64,000 bases of DNA, taken from assembly GCA_017541995.1 (NCBI GenBank), contig JAFXYD010000063.1, positions 1-64,000 on the forward strand, in the 5' to 3' direction. The notes under the pieces are model-generated. The model was given only the letters and a program-made list of their open reading frames with translations. It was not told the origin of the DNA and did not search any database. Below are positions 25,676 to 33,106 of the stretch, piece by piece. A program made the translations under genes and the position numbers. The DNA is from Oscillospiraceae bacterium. GTDB lineage: Bacteria; Bacillota; Clostridia; Oscillospirales; Oscillospiraceae. Positions within the stretch are counted from its first letter, which is position 1. Each line of letters begins with the position of its first letter.

Positions 25676-25731
25676 GCAAAACTTTTCCGATTTTCAAAAA
25701 AACATGATTCTGCCGAATTTGAGAAAAGAGA

Positions 25732-25769
25732 GAAGCCGGAGGAAGGGGCTCGTCCCCTCCTCCGGCTTC
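25732..25769 (-). terminator. Terminator after the 702-residue membrane protein
   Basis: Eleven-bp stem GAAGCCGGAGG / CCTCCGGCTTC with an inner AGGGG/CCCCT arm, then TCTCTCTTTTCTC on the minus strand. Confidence 0.8.
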
Positions 25770-25785
25770 CCGGCGAGCGGTCTGC

Positions 25786-27894
25786 TCAGCCCCAGCTGAG
25801 CAGGTCCTTCAGCCGGTAATAGCTCTCCGGAGCCCGGCTTTGGATGCTGCCGGAGCTGATGGAGATCAGCAGGCAGCTCAGCAGCGTCAGCAGCGCCGCG
25901 GCCAGGAGAAAGGCCAGCAGTCGCTTCCGGCCCCGGGGGCCGCAGTTCTCCAGCAGGCTCAGATACACAAAGGCGGCGGGCAGATACAGCAGCGCCAGGA
26001 AGTCAGCGGTATAGCGCCAGAGTATCCCGGCCATTTCCGTATCCGCGGCGAGGACGATCAGGCTCAAGCCCAGGGGCAGCAGGGTCAGCAGCCAGGCCCG
26101 CTTCCCCCGCAGGGCAGCCCTGGCCCGCCCCAGGCCTGACAGGGACCAGAGGAAGGGGCAGATCAGCAGCACGCCGCCGAACATGGGCTCCGCGACGGTC
26201 TTTCCCATATAGACCGGATTTGTGGCGGAGGGGAAAAAATAGGGGTATTGCAGCCGCAGATCCGGCGTCCGGAGCAGGTAGGCCCAGATCCCGTCGGGCA
26301 GCCGCGCCCAGTTCCAGCCCCGGTGGGGCATGTCGTTGGTGGTGAGATTGTAGTTGGCGCCGAAATCAAAGGGAGAGGCGAAGCGGACGGCGTTATAGTA
26401 CATCAGCGGAAGCGCCACGGCAAGATAGGGCATGGTAAAGAGCAGCGCTCTGCCCAAAAGGGCCGCTCCCCGCTTCCGACGGATCAGAGGCAGGAAAATG
26501 GGCAGGGCCAGGGCGGAGAAAACCAAAAACTGGGGACGGCAGCCCGCCACCAGAGCGGCGCAGAGGCTGCCGGACAGGATCCGAAGGCCGATCCCGCCGG
26601 GACGCTTCCCCCGGGACGGCTCTCTGAAGCAGCATGCTTCGGCCTCCGCCGCGGGCAGGGGCGCGCCCTGCTCCAGGGCCCAGCGCCGGGCCGCGGAAAG
26701 CCACAGGGCCAGGGCGCAGAGGGCAAGGCCCAGGGCAAAATACGCCGGGACGAGGTAGAAGCTGGGCTCCAGGGCAAAGTACAGGACGCCGGTGGCATTG
26801 CCCAGCAGCAGGCAGAACAGCAGATAGACCGGAAAGGGCGTTTTGGGGAAATACCGCCGCACAACGGCACGCATACACAGGAAGGCGGAGAGAACCACGA
26901 AGAAGGCCGCCGCCGCTGCCAGGCACCAGGTGGGCAGATCCCCGCCTGTCAGCAAATGGTAAGGCAGGTAGGCCAGCAGCACCGGCACCACGCCGAAGTA
27001 GACGTAGAGATGTCCGTTATAATAGGCCGTGTCCCAGGGGGCGCTGAGCTGCTTCTCCTGAAACAGGGCGCGGCGGGCTGCGTAATCGTAGGGATTTTCC
27101 ATCTGTCCCAGCAGCTCCAGCGCCGGGGCGTCCGTCTCGTCGTCTATCCAGGTTTTCCCCTCCGCCAGGGCCCGGGCCAGCCTGGCGTACTGCTGATGGT
27201 GACGCCACCTGGGCTCCTCCGGAATCTTCACCATGGAGCCGCTGCTCTTGGCCAGGGTAAAGAGCGTTCCCAGCTCCAGAAGCAACAGCAGCAGCACGCA
27301 GACGGCCTTCCCCCAGGGGCGCCGGTTCCAGACCCGGTTGTCATACAGGCCGGAGGAGGGCCGCAGCCCATACAGAAGCAGCAGCAGGACCCAAATCCCA
27401 CAGATCCGGGGGACGGAAACCCGGAAGGGTATGCTGCCGTCGATCTCTGCGCAAAACAGCTTCACGCTGCTCCCCGCCTCGGGGGCCTCCGCCTGGATCC
27501 GCAGTCCGTAGATCTTTCCGTAGGAATTGATCCGGAAATAGGAGCCCTTATCGTGCTCCCCGGTGTAGGAAAGGCTGCCCGCCTTATAGTACTCCTTGTG
27601 TCCCTCGTCGGAAAGATAGACGGTGAGCTCCGTGGGCACGGTCTGCCCCTGGGCGCTGCGGACCTCCGCCAGCAGGTGGAGCCAGCGGAATTCCCGGTCC
27701 AGCTCATAGAAGCCGACGTAGGCGGGCTTCCCCTCCGCCATATTGTCGCTGACCGTGGGCTCCGGCAGGGCCGTCCATTCCTTGCCCAGGGTGAGCAGGG
27801 CCTTGCCGTTGAAAAGCAGCAGCTCGCAGAGCAGGGCCAGGACCAGAGCGGCCGCGATCAGCAGCCATTTTGTGCGGGCGATTCCCTTGAACAT
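25786..27894 (-). CDS. Large polytopic membrane protein, possible GT-C glycosyltransferase
   Basis: 702 residues. One N-terminal helix (~9-30), an extracytoplasmic domain of ~150 residues rich in beta-like segments (YVGFYELDREFRWLHLL, GSYFRINSYGKIYGLRI), then ten or more helices. Between helices lies a loop with RWRHHQQYARLARAL and DTAYYNGHLYVYFG; acidic residues in the first extracytoplasmic loop would fit a GT-C fold. I do not recognise the family, so lipid-linked sugar transfer is a guess from topology. ATG at 27894 follows AAAGGAGA; the upstream in-frame codons precede that site. It is monocistronic with its own promoter and terminator. Confidence 0.7.
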   Translation of the reverse strand: MFKGIARTKWLLIAAALVLALLCELLLFNGKALLTLGKEWTALPEPTVSDNMAEGKPAYVGFYELDREFRWLHLLAEVRSAQGQTVPTELTVYLSDEGHKEYYKAGSLSYTGEHDKGSYFRINSYGKIYGLRIQAEAPEAGSSVKLFCAEIDGSIPFRVSVPRICGIWVLLLLLYGLRPSSGLYDNRVWNRRPWGKAVCVLLLLLLELGTLFTLAKSSGSMVKIPEEPRWRHHQQYARLARALAEGKTWIDDETDAPALELLGQMENPYDYAARRALFQEKQLSAPWDTAYYNGHLYVYFGVVPVLLAYLPYHLLTGGDLPTWCLAAAAAFFVVLSAFLCMRAVVRRYFPKTPFPVYLLFCLLLGNATGVLYFALEPSFYLVPAYFALGLALCALALWLSAARRWALEQGAPLPAAEAEACCFREPSRGKRPGGIGLRILSGSLCAALVAGCRPQFLVFSALALPIFLPLIRRKRGAALLGRALLFTMPYLAVALPLMYYNAVRFASPFDFGANYNLTTNDMPHRGWNWARLPDGIWAYLLRTPDLRLQYPYFFPSATNPVYMGKTVAEPMFGGVLLICPFLWSLSGLGRARAALRGKRAWLLTLLPLGLSLIVLAADTEMAGILWRYTADFLALLYLPAAFVYLSLLENCGPRGRKRLLAFLLAAALLTLLSCLLISISSGSIQSRAPESYYRLKDLLSWG

Positions 27895-27938
27895 CGGACC
27901 GTCTCCTTTCCGTCTGAGCTTCGGTTTATCCGATTTCC

Positions 27939-27967
27939 ACTTTATCATGACGGCTTGTCTTTGTCAA
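27939..27967 (-). promoter_or_regulatory. Promoter of the 702-residue membrane protein gene
   Basis: Minus strand TTGACA (27967-27962), 17-bp spacer, TAAAGT (27944-27939). It lies back to back with the tRNA-Ser promoter. Confidence 0.65.
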
Positions 27968-27981
27968 TCGGAAATTCATCC

Positions 27982-28010
27982 TTGACAAACTGCGGAAAAT
28001 GTGATATCTT
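27982..28010 (+). promoter_or_regulatory. Promoter of the tRNA-Ser pair
   Basis: TTGACA (27982-27987), 17-bp spacer, TATCTT (28005-28010), 14 bp before the first tRNA. Confidence 0.7.
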
Positions 28011-28024
28011 AATTGAGCAAATTC

Positions 28025-28113
28025 GGAGAGATGTCCGAGCGGTTTAAGGAGCCGGTCTTGAAAACCGGTGACCCGGCAACGGGCCGTGGGTTCGAATCCC
28101 ACTCTCTCCGCCA
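28025..28113 (+). tRNA. tRNA-Ser (UGA)
   Basis: 89 nt, with the long variable arm typical of tRNA-Ser. Anticodon loop CTTGAAA gives TGA. Acceptor stem GGAGAGA pairs with TCTCTCC, followed by G73 and encoded CCA. Confidence 0.96.
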
Positions 28114-28147
28114 AATGAGCTTTCCGATTCATATCGTAATCATATTC

Positions 28148-28239
28148 GGAGTGGTACCCAAGAGGCCGAAGGGGCTCCCCTGCTAAGGGAGTAGGCGTCT
28201 AAAAAGCGCGCGAGAGTTCGAATCTCTCCCACTCCGCCA
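28148..28239 (+). tRNA. tRNA-Ser (GCU)
   Basis: 92 nt, long variable arm, anticodon loop CTGCTAA giving GCT, encoded CCA. It follows the UGA isoacceptor by 34 bp and shares its promoter and terminator. Confidence 0.96.
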
Positions 28240-28241
28240 GC

Positions 28242-28279
28242 AAAAAACGTCTTTTGTCTACCGACAAAAGGCGTTTTTT
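28242..28279 (+). terminator. Terminator of the tRNA-Ser operon
   Basis: Hairpin AAAAAACGTCTTTTGTC / GACAAAAGGCGTTTTTT with one G-T pair, starting 3 bp after the CCA of the second tRNA. Confidence 0.9.
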
Positions 28280-28289
28280 GAACGATATG

Positions 28290-28461
28290 TTCCGCTCTCG
28301 CGGAACGTGATGTTTGCTTCGCAAGTGATGTGCACTTCGTGCGTGATGTGCGCCTTCGGCGCGTAAAAGCGGAACACATCACATCACTTTGCGGCACAGC
28401 CGCAATACATCACTGTTTGCAAAGAAAACTGCATCACTTGCGCTGTCGGCGCAAACATCAC
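28290..28461. repeat. Hairpin array joined by GTGATG and CATCAC words
   Basis: Small stem-loops (TTCCGC/GCGGAA, TTGC-ttc-GCAA, GCAC-ttc-GTGC, GCGCC-ttc-GGCGC, TGCGG/CCGCA, TTGCGC/GCGCAA) alternate with GTGATG at 28307, 28325 and 28343 (18-bp period). In the second half the word is inverted to CATCAC at 28377, 28382, 28408, 28432 and 28456 (24-26-bp steps for the last ones). The two halves can pair through the words, giving a branched cruciform or RNA. There is no coding potential; the rest of 28240-28542 holds only the tRNA terminator and the 5' region of the next gene. Function unknown. Confidence 0.8.
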
Positions 28462-28542
28462 TTTACAATTCTGATCTCATTCTGCAGAACCGCCAAACAG
28501 AACCTTAAATCAAATTGACAAACCGGCGTTTGGAGGAGAACT

Positions 28543-29304
28543 ATGCTTCAGGCGATTCACAAGATGATGCATGAAATCGATTCAAGGGCAGACGGGCATG
28601 TTTACGGCGCGTGGCTATACGGAAGTGTGGTATTGAATGACTTTCAGCAGGGATGGAGCGATATTGATTTTGTTACGCTGATTGACGGACCGATTTCCGA
28701 GAATCAGGCAGAAAAACTGCTGATGCTCAGGCAGAACATGCTTAAAGCAGAGCCGGATAACCCGTATTACCGCTCTTTCGAGGGCGTTATTGCCAATCTG
28801 TACGAATACTGCAGCCGATCCTTTCAAAGATTGGTCTATTGGGGAACGAGCGGGCAAAGGGTAACTGACCGATATAAACCGGACGTTTTCTCTTTGTTTG
28901 AACTTGCTAAGTACAGCAAGCCGATTTATGGAGACAAAGCGTGGATTCTTCCCGCGCCGGGCAGAGAAGAATTGATAAGCGCGGTGCGAGGGCATTATGA
29001 CGCGATCCGAAAGTATGCCGTTCAAACAAACGAAAGCCTTTATTCGTGCGGATGGCTTCTGGATATCGCCCGGTGTATTTACACCCTGAGATTTGATGAT
29101 GTTATTTCCAAAACACAAGCAGGATTTTGGGCGCTGGAGGAGCATCTTTTTTCGGATGATGCACCGCTGCGAAAAACGCTCGAAATCCGGAAAAACCCAT
29201 CTTCCTTCAAAGACAGGGCGGATATCATACTTTGGCTGAAAGAATTGGGGCCGGTTGTACAGCTTTATGCAGATGTGCTGGAGCATGAGCTTCAGAATGC
29301 ATAG
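28543..29304 (+). CDS. Aminoglycoside nucleotidyltransferase-like protein (ANT(9)/ANT(3'') type)
   Basis: 253 residues. N-terminal nucleotidyltransferase core with YGAWLYGSVVLNDFQQGWSDIDFVTLI (Gly-Ser plus Asp-x-Asp metal ligands), followed by an all-helical C-terminal domain like that of AadA/Spw proteins (DUF4111-type), with SCGWLLDIARCIYTLR. Related enzymes adenylylate spectinomycin or streptomycin; drug specificity cannot be read here and housekeeping relatives exist. GGAGGAG precedes the ATG. The codon use is visibly less GC-rich than flanking genes, and it sits behind the hairpin array, suggesting acquisition by transfer. Confidence 0.78.
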   Translation: MLQAIHKMMHEIDSRADGHVYGAWLYGSVVLNDFQQGWSDIDFVTLIDGPISENQAEKLLMLRQNMLKAEPDNPYYRSFEGVIANLYEYCSRSFQRLVYWGTSGQRVTDRYKPDVFSLFELAKYSKPIYGDKAWILPAPGREELISAVRGHYDAIRKYAVQTNESLYSCGWLLDIARCIYTLRFDDVISKTQAGFWALEEHLFSDDAPLRKTLEIRKNPSSFKDRADIILWLKELGPVVQLYADVLEHELQNA

Positions 29305-29394
29305 ATACCTGGATGCCGGGTTTCACCGGTACACTATTTTGTCTTTCTTTCTATGCTACCTCGAAAAATGTACGTTTGTACGCTCTTATACATG

Positions 29395-29423
29395 AAAAAC
29401 CTCGTCTTTTGACGAGGTTTTTT
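29395..29423 (+). terminator. Terminator after the nucleotidyltransferase gene
   Basis: AAAAACCTCGTC / GACGAGGTTTTTT stem with a TTTT loop, running into a T tract. Confidence 0.85.
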
Positions 29424-29521
29424 CATTTATGAATGGATTGCGAAACAGTCGGGAGGGCAGCAGCTACGTCCGGATTCGTTGAGATTGTTCTTTATTTTAA
29501 TGAATTTTGCCCAAATTCGGA

Positions 29522-29550
29522 TTGACATTTCCATATAGATTTGTTAGAAT
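29522..29550 (+). promoter_or_regulatory. Promoter of the VOR operon
   Basis: TTGACA (29522-29527), 17-bp spacer, TAGAAT (29545-29550); the first start codon is GTG at 29611. Confidence 0.75.
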
Positions 29551-29610
29551 AGAGCTATAGGTTGGACAGCTTTGATAAGTTGTCTGACATCTTACAAGGA
29601 GGACGCTTCT

Positions 29611-30327
29611 GTGAAAGAGTATTGGGTGCTGACGGGCAGCTTCGGCAGCGGCAAAAGCGAGTTGGTTTTGAACCTCGCGCTGGAAAAAGCGAAGAAGGGC
29701 CCCTGCACCGTGGTGGATCTGGACGTCATCAATCCCTACTTCCGGGTCAGCGAGCGCGGCGACGTGCTCTCCCCTGCCGGTGTGGAGCTGATTATGCCCC
29801 CCTTCGCCCTGGAGAAGATCGAGATCATGTCCCTCTCCGCCCGGGTTTATTCCGCCTTCGCCCCCGGCGAGGGCACGGTGATCTTTGACATCGGCGGCGA
29901 CGACGTGGGCTCCATCGCCCTGGGGCAGTACAAGCCCCGCTTCGCGCAGATTCCCCCGGACAAGGTCAAGGTTCTTTTTGTGGTGAATCCCCTGCGGCCC
30001 ACCGCCGCGGATTTGGAGAGCGCCCTGGACACTCTGTACAAGATCCAGTACGTCTCCCGCATGGACATCACCGGCATCGTCAACAACGCCAATCTGGCGG
30101 GAGAAACGGAGCTGAGCCATCTGCTGCAGGGCTACGAGCTGGTCAAGGCCCTCTCCCGCGAGACCGGGATCCCCGTCTGGGGCACCTGCGGCACGCCGGA
30201 GGTTTTGCGTTCCTTTGAGGAATATGCAAAGGCCCACGACCTGGATCCGGCTTATATCGGCAAGTATCAACCCATCGAAATCATGATGCACAGAAGCTGG
30301 GACAAATTCCTGAAGGAAGGGCTGTAA
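29611..30327 (+). CDS. P-loop ATP-binding protein of the 2-oxoacid oxidoreductase operon
   Basis: 238 residues. Walker A GSFGSGKSELVLN (~8-20), VVDLDVINPYFRVSE (Mg-binding Asp), FDIGGDDVGS (Walker B-like) and FVVNPLRP. It belongs to the SIMIBI/MinD-like P-loop group. Homologues commonly precede ferredoxin-dependent 2-oxoacid oxidoreductase genes in clostridia; a role in cofactor or cluster insertion is possible but unproven. The GTG start at 29611 has AAGGAGG upstream (29597-29603) and gives the P-loop close to the N-terminus. A 153-bp gap with a REP-like element separates it from the next gene. Confidence 0.8.
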   Translation: MKEYWVLTGSFGSGKSELVLNLALEKAKKGPCTVVDLDVINPYFRVSERGDVLSPAGVELIMPPFALEKIEIMSLSARVYSAFAPGEGTVIFDIGGDDVGSIALGQYKPRFAQIPPDKVKVLFVVNPLRPTAADLESALDTLYKIQYVSRMDITGIVNNANLAGETELSHLLQGYELVKALSRETGIPVWGTCGTPEVLRSFEEYAKAHDLDPAYIGKYQPIEIMMHRSWDKFLKEGL

Positions 30328-30351
30328 CAAGCTCCCATGCAAATGATCGGC

Positions 30352-30370
30352 GGACAAGCAAGGCTTGTCC
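30352..30370. repeat. REP-like palindrome
   Basis: GGACAAGC-aag-GCTTGTCC, followed by CTACA. This short palindrome matches a dispersed element I recall from many clostridial genomes; a second copy is not present in the window. Confidence 0.5.
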
Positions 30371-30480
30371 CTACACCCTTATCCCACCCTGATCTCGGAT
30401 CCTTGATCCCTGATCCCTGTCAAGTCGTTTTATTGGTCTCGTCAACCAATTCAAACAATAAACGAAAGCGAGGAAATGCC

Positions 30481-30687
30481 ATGACTAAAGTCATCATCCA
30501 AGAGGACGTCTGCAAGAGCTGCGGCCTTTGCGTGCGTCTGTGTCCCAAGGGCGTGCTGGCACCCCAGACGAGCCATCTGAACGTAAAGGGTTACTACCCG
30601 GTTGAGGTGGCCCATCCGGAGGAATGCATCGGCTGCCTGTCCTGCGCAATGACCTGCCCGGACGTTGCCATCATCATCGAGAAATAA
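30481..30687 (+). CDS. 2-oxoacid:ferredoxin oxidoreductase delta subunit (2x[4Fe-4S] ferredoxin)
   Basis: 68 residues with two CxxCxxCxxxCP clusters: CKSCGLCVRLCPKG and CIGCLSCAMTCPD. It passes electrons from the TPP active site to ferredoxin. The ATG at 30481 has GAGG upstream and starts right at the domain. It is first of the four adjacent subunits and is followed 13 bp later by alpha. Which 2-oxoacid is used is decided by the alpha and beta subunits. Confidence 0.93.
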   Translation: MTKVIIQEDVCKSCGLCVRLCPKGVLAPQTSHLNVKGYYPVEVAHPEECIGCLSCAMTCPDVAIIIEK

Positions 30688-30700
30688 GGAGGAACCGTGT

Positions 30701-31771
30701 ATGGCTAAGAAACTGATGAAGGGTTGCGAGGCCATTGCCGAAGCCGCAATCCAGGCGGGCTGCCGCTTTTTCTTCGGCTATCCCATCACCCCGCAGAACG
30801 ATATTCCCGAGTACATGTCCCGCCGGATGCCCCAGGTAGGCGGCTGCTTCCTGCAGGCCGAATCTGAGCTGGCGGCCATCAACATGGTCTACGGCGCGGG
30901 CGGCGCCGGCGCCAGAGCCATGACCTCCTCTTCCTCCCCCGGAATCTCCCTGAAGCAGGAAGGCATTTCCACCTGCGCTGCCGCGGAGGTCCCCTGCGTT
31001 ATCGTCAACATGATGCGCGGCGGCCCCGGCCTCGGCAATATCCAGGCCTCCCAGGGCGACTACTTCCAGGCCACCAAGGGCGGCGGCCACGGCGATTACC
31101 ACTGCGTGGTCTACGCCCCCTCTTCCATCCAGGAGACCTGTGATCTGATGCCCAAGGCCTTTGACACCGCCGACAAGTACCGCACCCCCGTCATCATCCT
31201 GGCGGACGGCCTCATCGGCCAGATGATGGAGCCTGTGGAGCTGAAGATGAACGACAATCCCACCATGCCCGATAAGCCCTGGGCCTGCCAGGGCTGGGAT
31301 CCCAAGGGGGACCGTCCCCGGGCCGTCATCAACTCCCTGTACATCGAGACCGAGGTGCTGGACGACCTGATGACCCGGCTCAACGCCCGCTATGACGAGA
31401 TTCGCAAGAACGAGGTCATGGTGGAAACCTACAAGGCCGAGGGCGCCGAGTTCATGCTCTGTGCCTACGGCACCGTGGCCCGCGTCTGCAAGGCTGCCGT
31501 CCGCATTCTGGCGGAAAAAGGCGTCAAGTGCGGCCTGGTGCGGCCCATCACCCTGTGGCCCTTCCCCAGCAAGGAGGTCCACGACGTCATTGCCCAGGAC
31601 TCCGTCCAGGGGGCGCTGACGGTGGAAATCTCCAACGGCCAGATGGTGGAGGACATTCGCCTGGCCGTCAACGGCGAGAAGCCCGTGGAATTCATGGGCA
31701 AGGGCGGCAGCATCATTCCCACCGCGGAAGAGATTGCTGAGCGCGTTATGAAGATCATGAGGAGGGCATAA
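30701..31771 (+). CDS. vorB: 2-oxoacid:ferredoxin oxidoreductase alpha subunit (VorB-like)
   Basis: 356 residues. Pyrimidine-binding domain I (~5-190; FFFGYPITPQNDIPEYMS, QAESELAAINMVYGAGGAGARAMTSSSSPGISL) and domain II (~215-355). The sequence fits the group annotated as 3-methyl-2-oxobutanoate dehydrogenase subunit VorB, and the downstream branched-chain aminotransferase supports branched-chain 2-oxoacids over 2-oxoglutarate; both remain possible. ATG at 30701 follows AAGGAGG. The enzyme oxidatively decarboxylates the 2-oxoacid to acyl-CoA and reduces ferredoxin. Confidence 0.9.
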   Translation: MAKKLMKGCEAIAEAAIQAGCRFFFGYPITPQNDIPEYMSRRMPQVGGCFLQAESELAAINMVYGAGGAGARAMTSSSSPGISLKQEGISTCAAAEVPCVIVNMMRGGPGLGNIQASQGDYFQATKGGGHGDYHCVVYAPSSIQETCDLMPKAFDTADKYRTPVIILADGLIGQMMEPVELKMNDNPTMPDKPWACQGWDPKGDRPRAVINSLYIETEVLDDLMTRLNARYDEIRKNEVMVETYKAEGAEFMLCAYGTVARVCKAAVRILAEKGVKCGLVRPITLWPFPSKEVHDVIAQDSVQGALTVEISNGQMVEDIRLAVNGEKPVEFMGKGGSIIPTAEEIAERVMKIMRRA

Positions 31772-31773
31772 GA

Positions 31774-32508
31774 ATGGCAGTTGTGTTTCAGAAAACTCCC
31801 GTCCTGACGGACGTTCCCTTCCACTACTGCCCCGGCTGCGGTCACGGCATCGTGCACCGCCTGGTGGCCGAGGTCATTGAGGAGCTGGGCATTCAGGAAA
31901 AGAGCGCCGGTGTGGCCCCTGTCGGCTGCGCGGTGTTCATGTACAACTATATGAACGTGGATATGTACGAGGCTGCCCACGGCCGCGCCCCCGCTGTTGC
32001 CACCGGCTTCAAGCGGGTCCACCCCGATAAGTACATCTTCACCTATCAGGGCGACGGCGACCTGGCCTCCATCGGCACCGCGGAGATCGTCCACGCCGCC
32101 CACCGGGGCGAGAAGATCACCACCATCTTCATCAACAACGCCATCTACGGCATGACCGGCGGCCAGATGGCCCCCACCACCCTGGTGGGCCAGGTCACCA
32201 CCACCTCCCCCTACGGACGCCAGAAGGAGCACTGCGGCGAGCCCATCCGCATCGCGGAGATGCTCTCCACCATCAACGGCTCTGCCTACATCGCCCGCTG
32301 CGCGCTGAACAACGCGGCCAACATCCGCAAGACCAAGGCCGCCATCAAGAAGGCCTTCCAGTGCCAGATCGAGGGCAAGGGCTTCTCCCTGGTGGAGGTC
32401 CTGTCTCCCTGCCCCACCAACTGGGGCAAGTCTCCTGCCGAGGCCATGGACTGGCTGCAGGACAACATGATCCCCTACTATCCTCTGGGCACTTTTAAGG
32501 AGGTATAA
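31774..32508 (+). CDS. 2-oxoacid:ferredoxin oxidoreductase beta subunit (TPP-binding)
   Basis: 244 residues. TPP pyrophosphate-binding motif GDGDLASIGTAEIVHAAHRGEKITTIFINNAIYGMTGGQ fits the family: GDG start and N-N-x-x-Y-G-M-T-G Mg2+ ligands. The N-terminal CPGCGHG contributes a conserved turn. It begins 2 bp after the alpha stop, with GAGGAGG within the alpha gene's end. It forms the catalytic core with alpha. Confidence 0.93.
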   Translation: MAVVFQKTPVLTDVPFHYCPGCGHGIVHRLVAEVIEELGIQEKSAGVAPVGCAVFMYNYMNVDMYEAAHGRAPAVATGFKRVHPDKYIFTYQGDGDLASIGTAEIVHAAHRGEKITTIFINNAIYGMTGGQMAPTTLVGQVTTTSPYGRQKEHCGEPIRIAEMLSTINGSAYIARCALNNAANIRKTKAAIKKAFQCQIEGKGFSLVEVLSPCPTNWGKSPAEAMDWLQDNMIPYYPLGTFKEV

Positions 32509-32511
32509 GTC

Positions 32512-33048
32512 ATGGTTGAAAGAAATATTTTCGCGGGCTTCGGCGGCCAGGGCGTTCTGCTCATGGGCCAGCTGCTGGCGGCTGCCGGCATGAAGGAGGG
32601 CAAGAACACCTCCTGGATCCCCTCCTACGGCCCGGAGATGCGCGGCGGCACCGCCAACTGCTCCGTCATGCTCTCGGAGGAGGAGATCGACTCCCCCCTG
32701 GTCACCCGTCCCACCTCTCTGATCGTCATGAACCGCCCCTCTCTGGAGAAGTTTGAGGACGCTGTGGTTCCCGGCGGCTCCATCTTCGTCAACTCCTCCA
32801 TGATCGACATTAAGGTCAAGCGCACAGACGTGAACGCCTACTACGTCCCCTGCACCGAGATCGCCACCGAGCTGGGCAACCCCAAGGTCTCCAACATGAT
32901 CATGCTGGGCGCCTACATCGGCAAGTCTAAGTGCGTGGACATTGAGACCGTCCTGGAGGCCCTGCTGGAGAAGCTGGGTGAGCGCAAGGCCAAGCTGATC
33001 CCCCTGAACCGCGAGGCTCTGAAGCGCGGCGCTTCTTGCATCGAATAA
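32512..33048 (+). CDS. 2-oxoacid:ferredoxin oxidoreductase gamma subunit
   Basis: 178-residue gamma/catalytic-domain III protein with FAGFGGQGVLLMGQLLA (~6-22) and SYGPEMRGGTANCSVMLS (~40-57), hallmarks of the family, and NMIMLGAYIG. It completes the delta-alpha-beta-gamma set on this operon. AAGGAGG is found just before the start. A stable hairpin (33053-33086) follows before the CoA-transferase gene. Confidence 0.93.
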   Translation: MVERNIFAGFGGQGVLLMGQLLAAAGMKEGKNTSWIPSYGPEMRGGTANCSVMLSEEEIDSPLVTRPTSLIVMNRPSLEKFEDAVVPGGSIFVNSSMIDIKVKRTDVNAYYVPCTEIATELGNPKVSNMIMLGAYIGKSKCVDIETVLEALLEKLGERKAKLIPLNREALKRGASCIE

Positions 33049-33052
33049 TCCG

Positions 33053-33086
33053 CTGCAGGGCGGTCGGGCCGCCGGCCGCCCTGCAG
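33053..33086 (+). terminator. Intercistronic hairpin without T tract
   Basis: CTGCAGGGCGG (33053-33063) pairs with CCGCCCTGCAG (33076-33086). It lacks a T run, so it more likely protects or tunes the upstream mRNA than terminates fully. Confidence 0.5.
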
Positions 33087-33106
33087 AACCAAAGGGAGGA
33101 AACCTT

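Larger units (their letters stand above)
29305..29610 (+). other. Intergenic region before the 2-oxoacid oxidoreductase operon
   Basis: It holds the terminator of the nucleotidyltransferase gene (29395-29423) and the promoter of the next operon (29522-29550). No further ORF or RNA gene was recognised. No copy of the tRNA-Ser 3' end is present, so there is no sign of tRNA-targeted integration. Confidence 0.6.

Noticed and set aside
28290..28461. CRISPR array
   Set aside because: The repeats are short (6 bp) words between hairpins, the inter-word spacing is 18 or 24 bp, the halves are inverted and no cas gene is present.
28113..29423. Integration at the 3' end of tRNA-Ser (GCU) with a direct repeat
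   Set aside because: I looked for a copy of the tRNA 3' end (TCTCTCCCACTCCGCCA) after the nucleotidyltransferase gene and found none.
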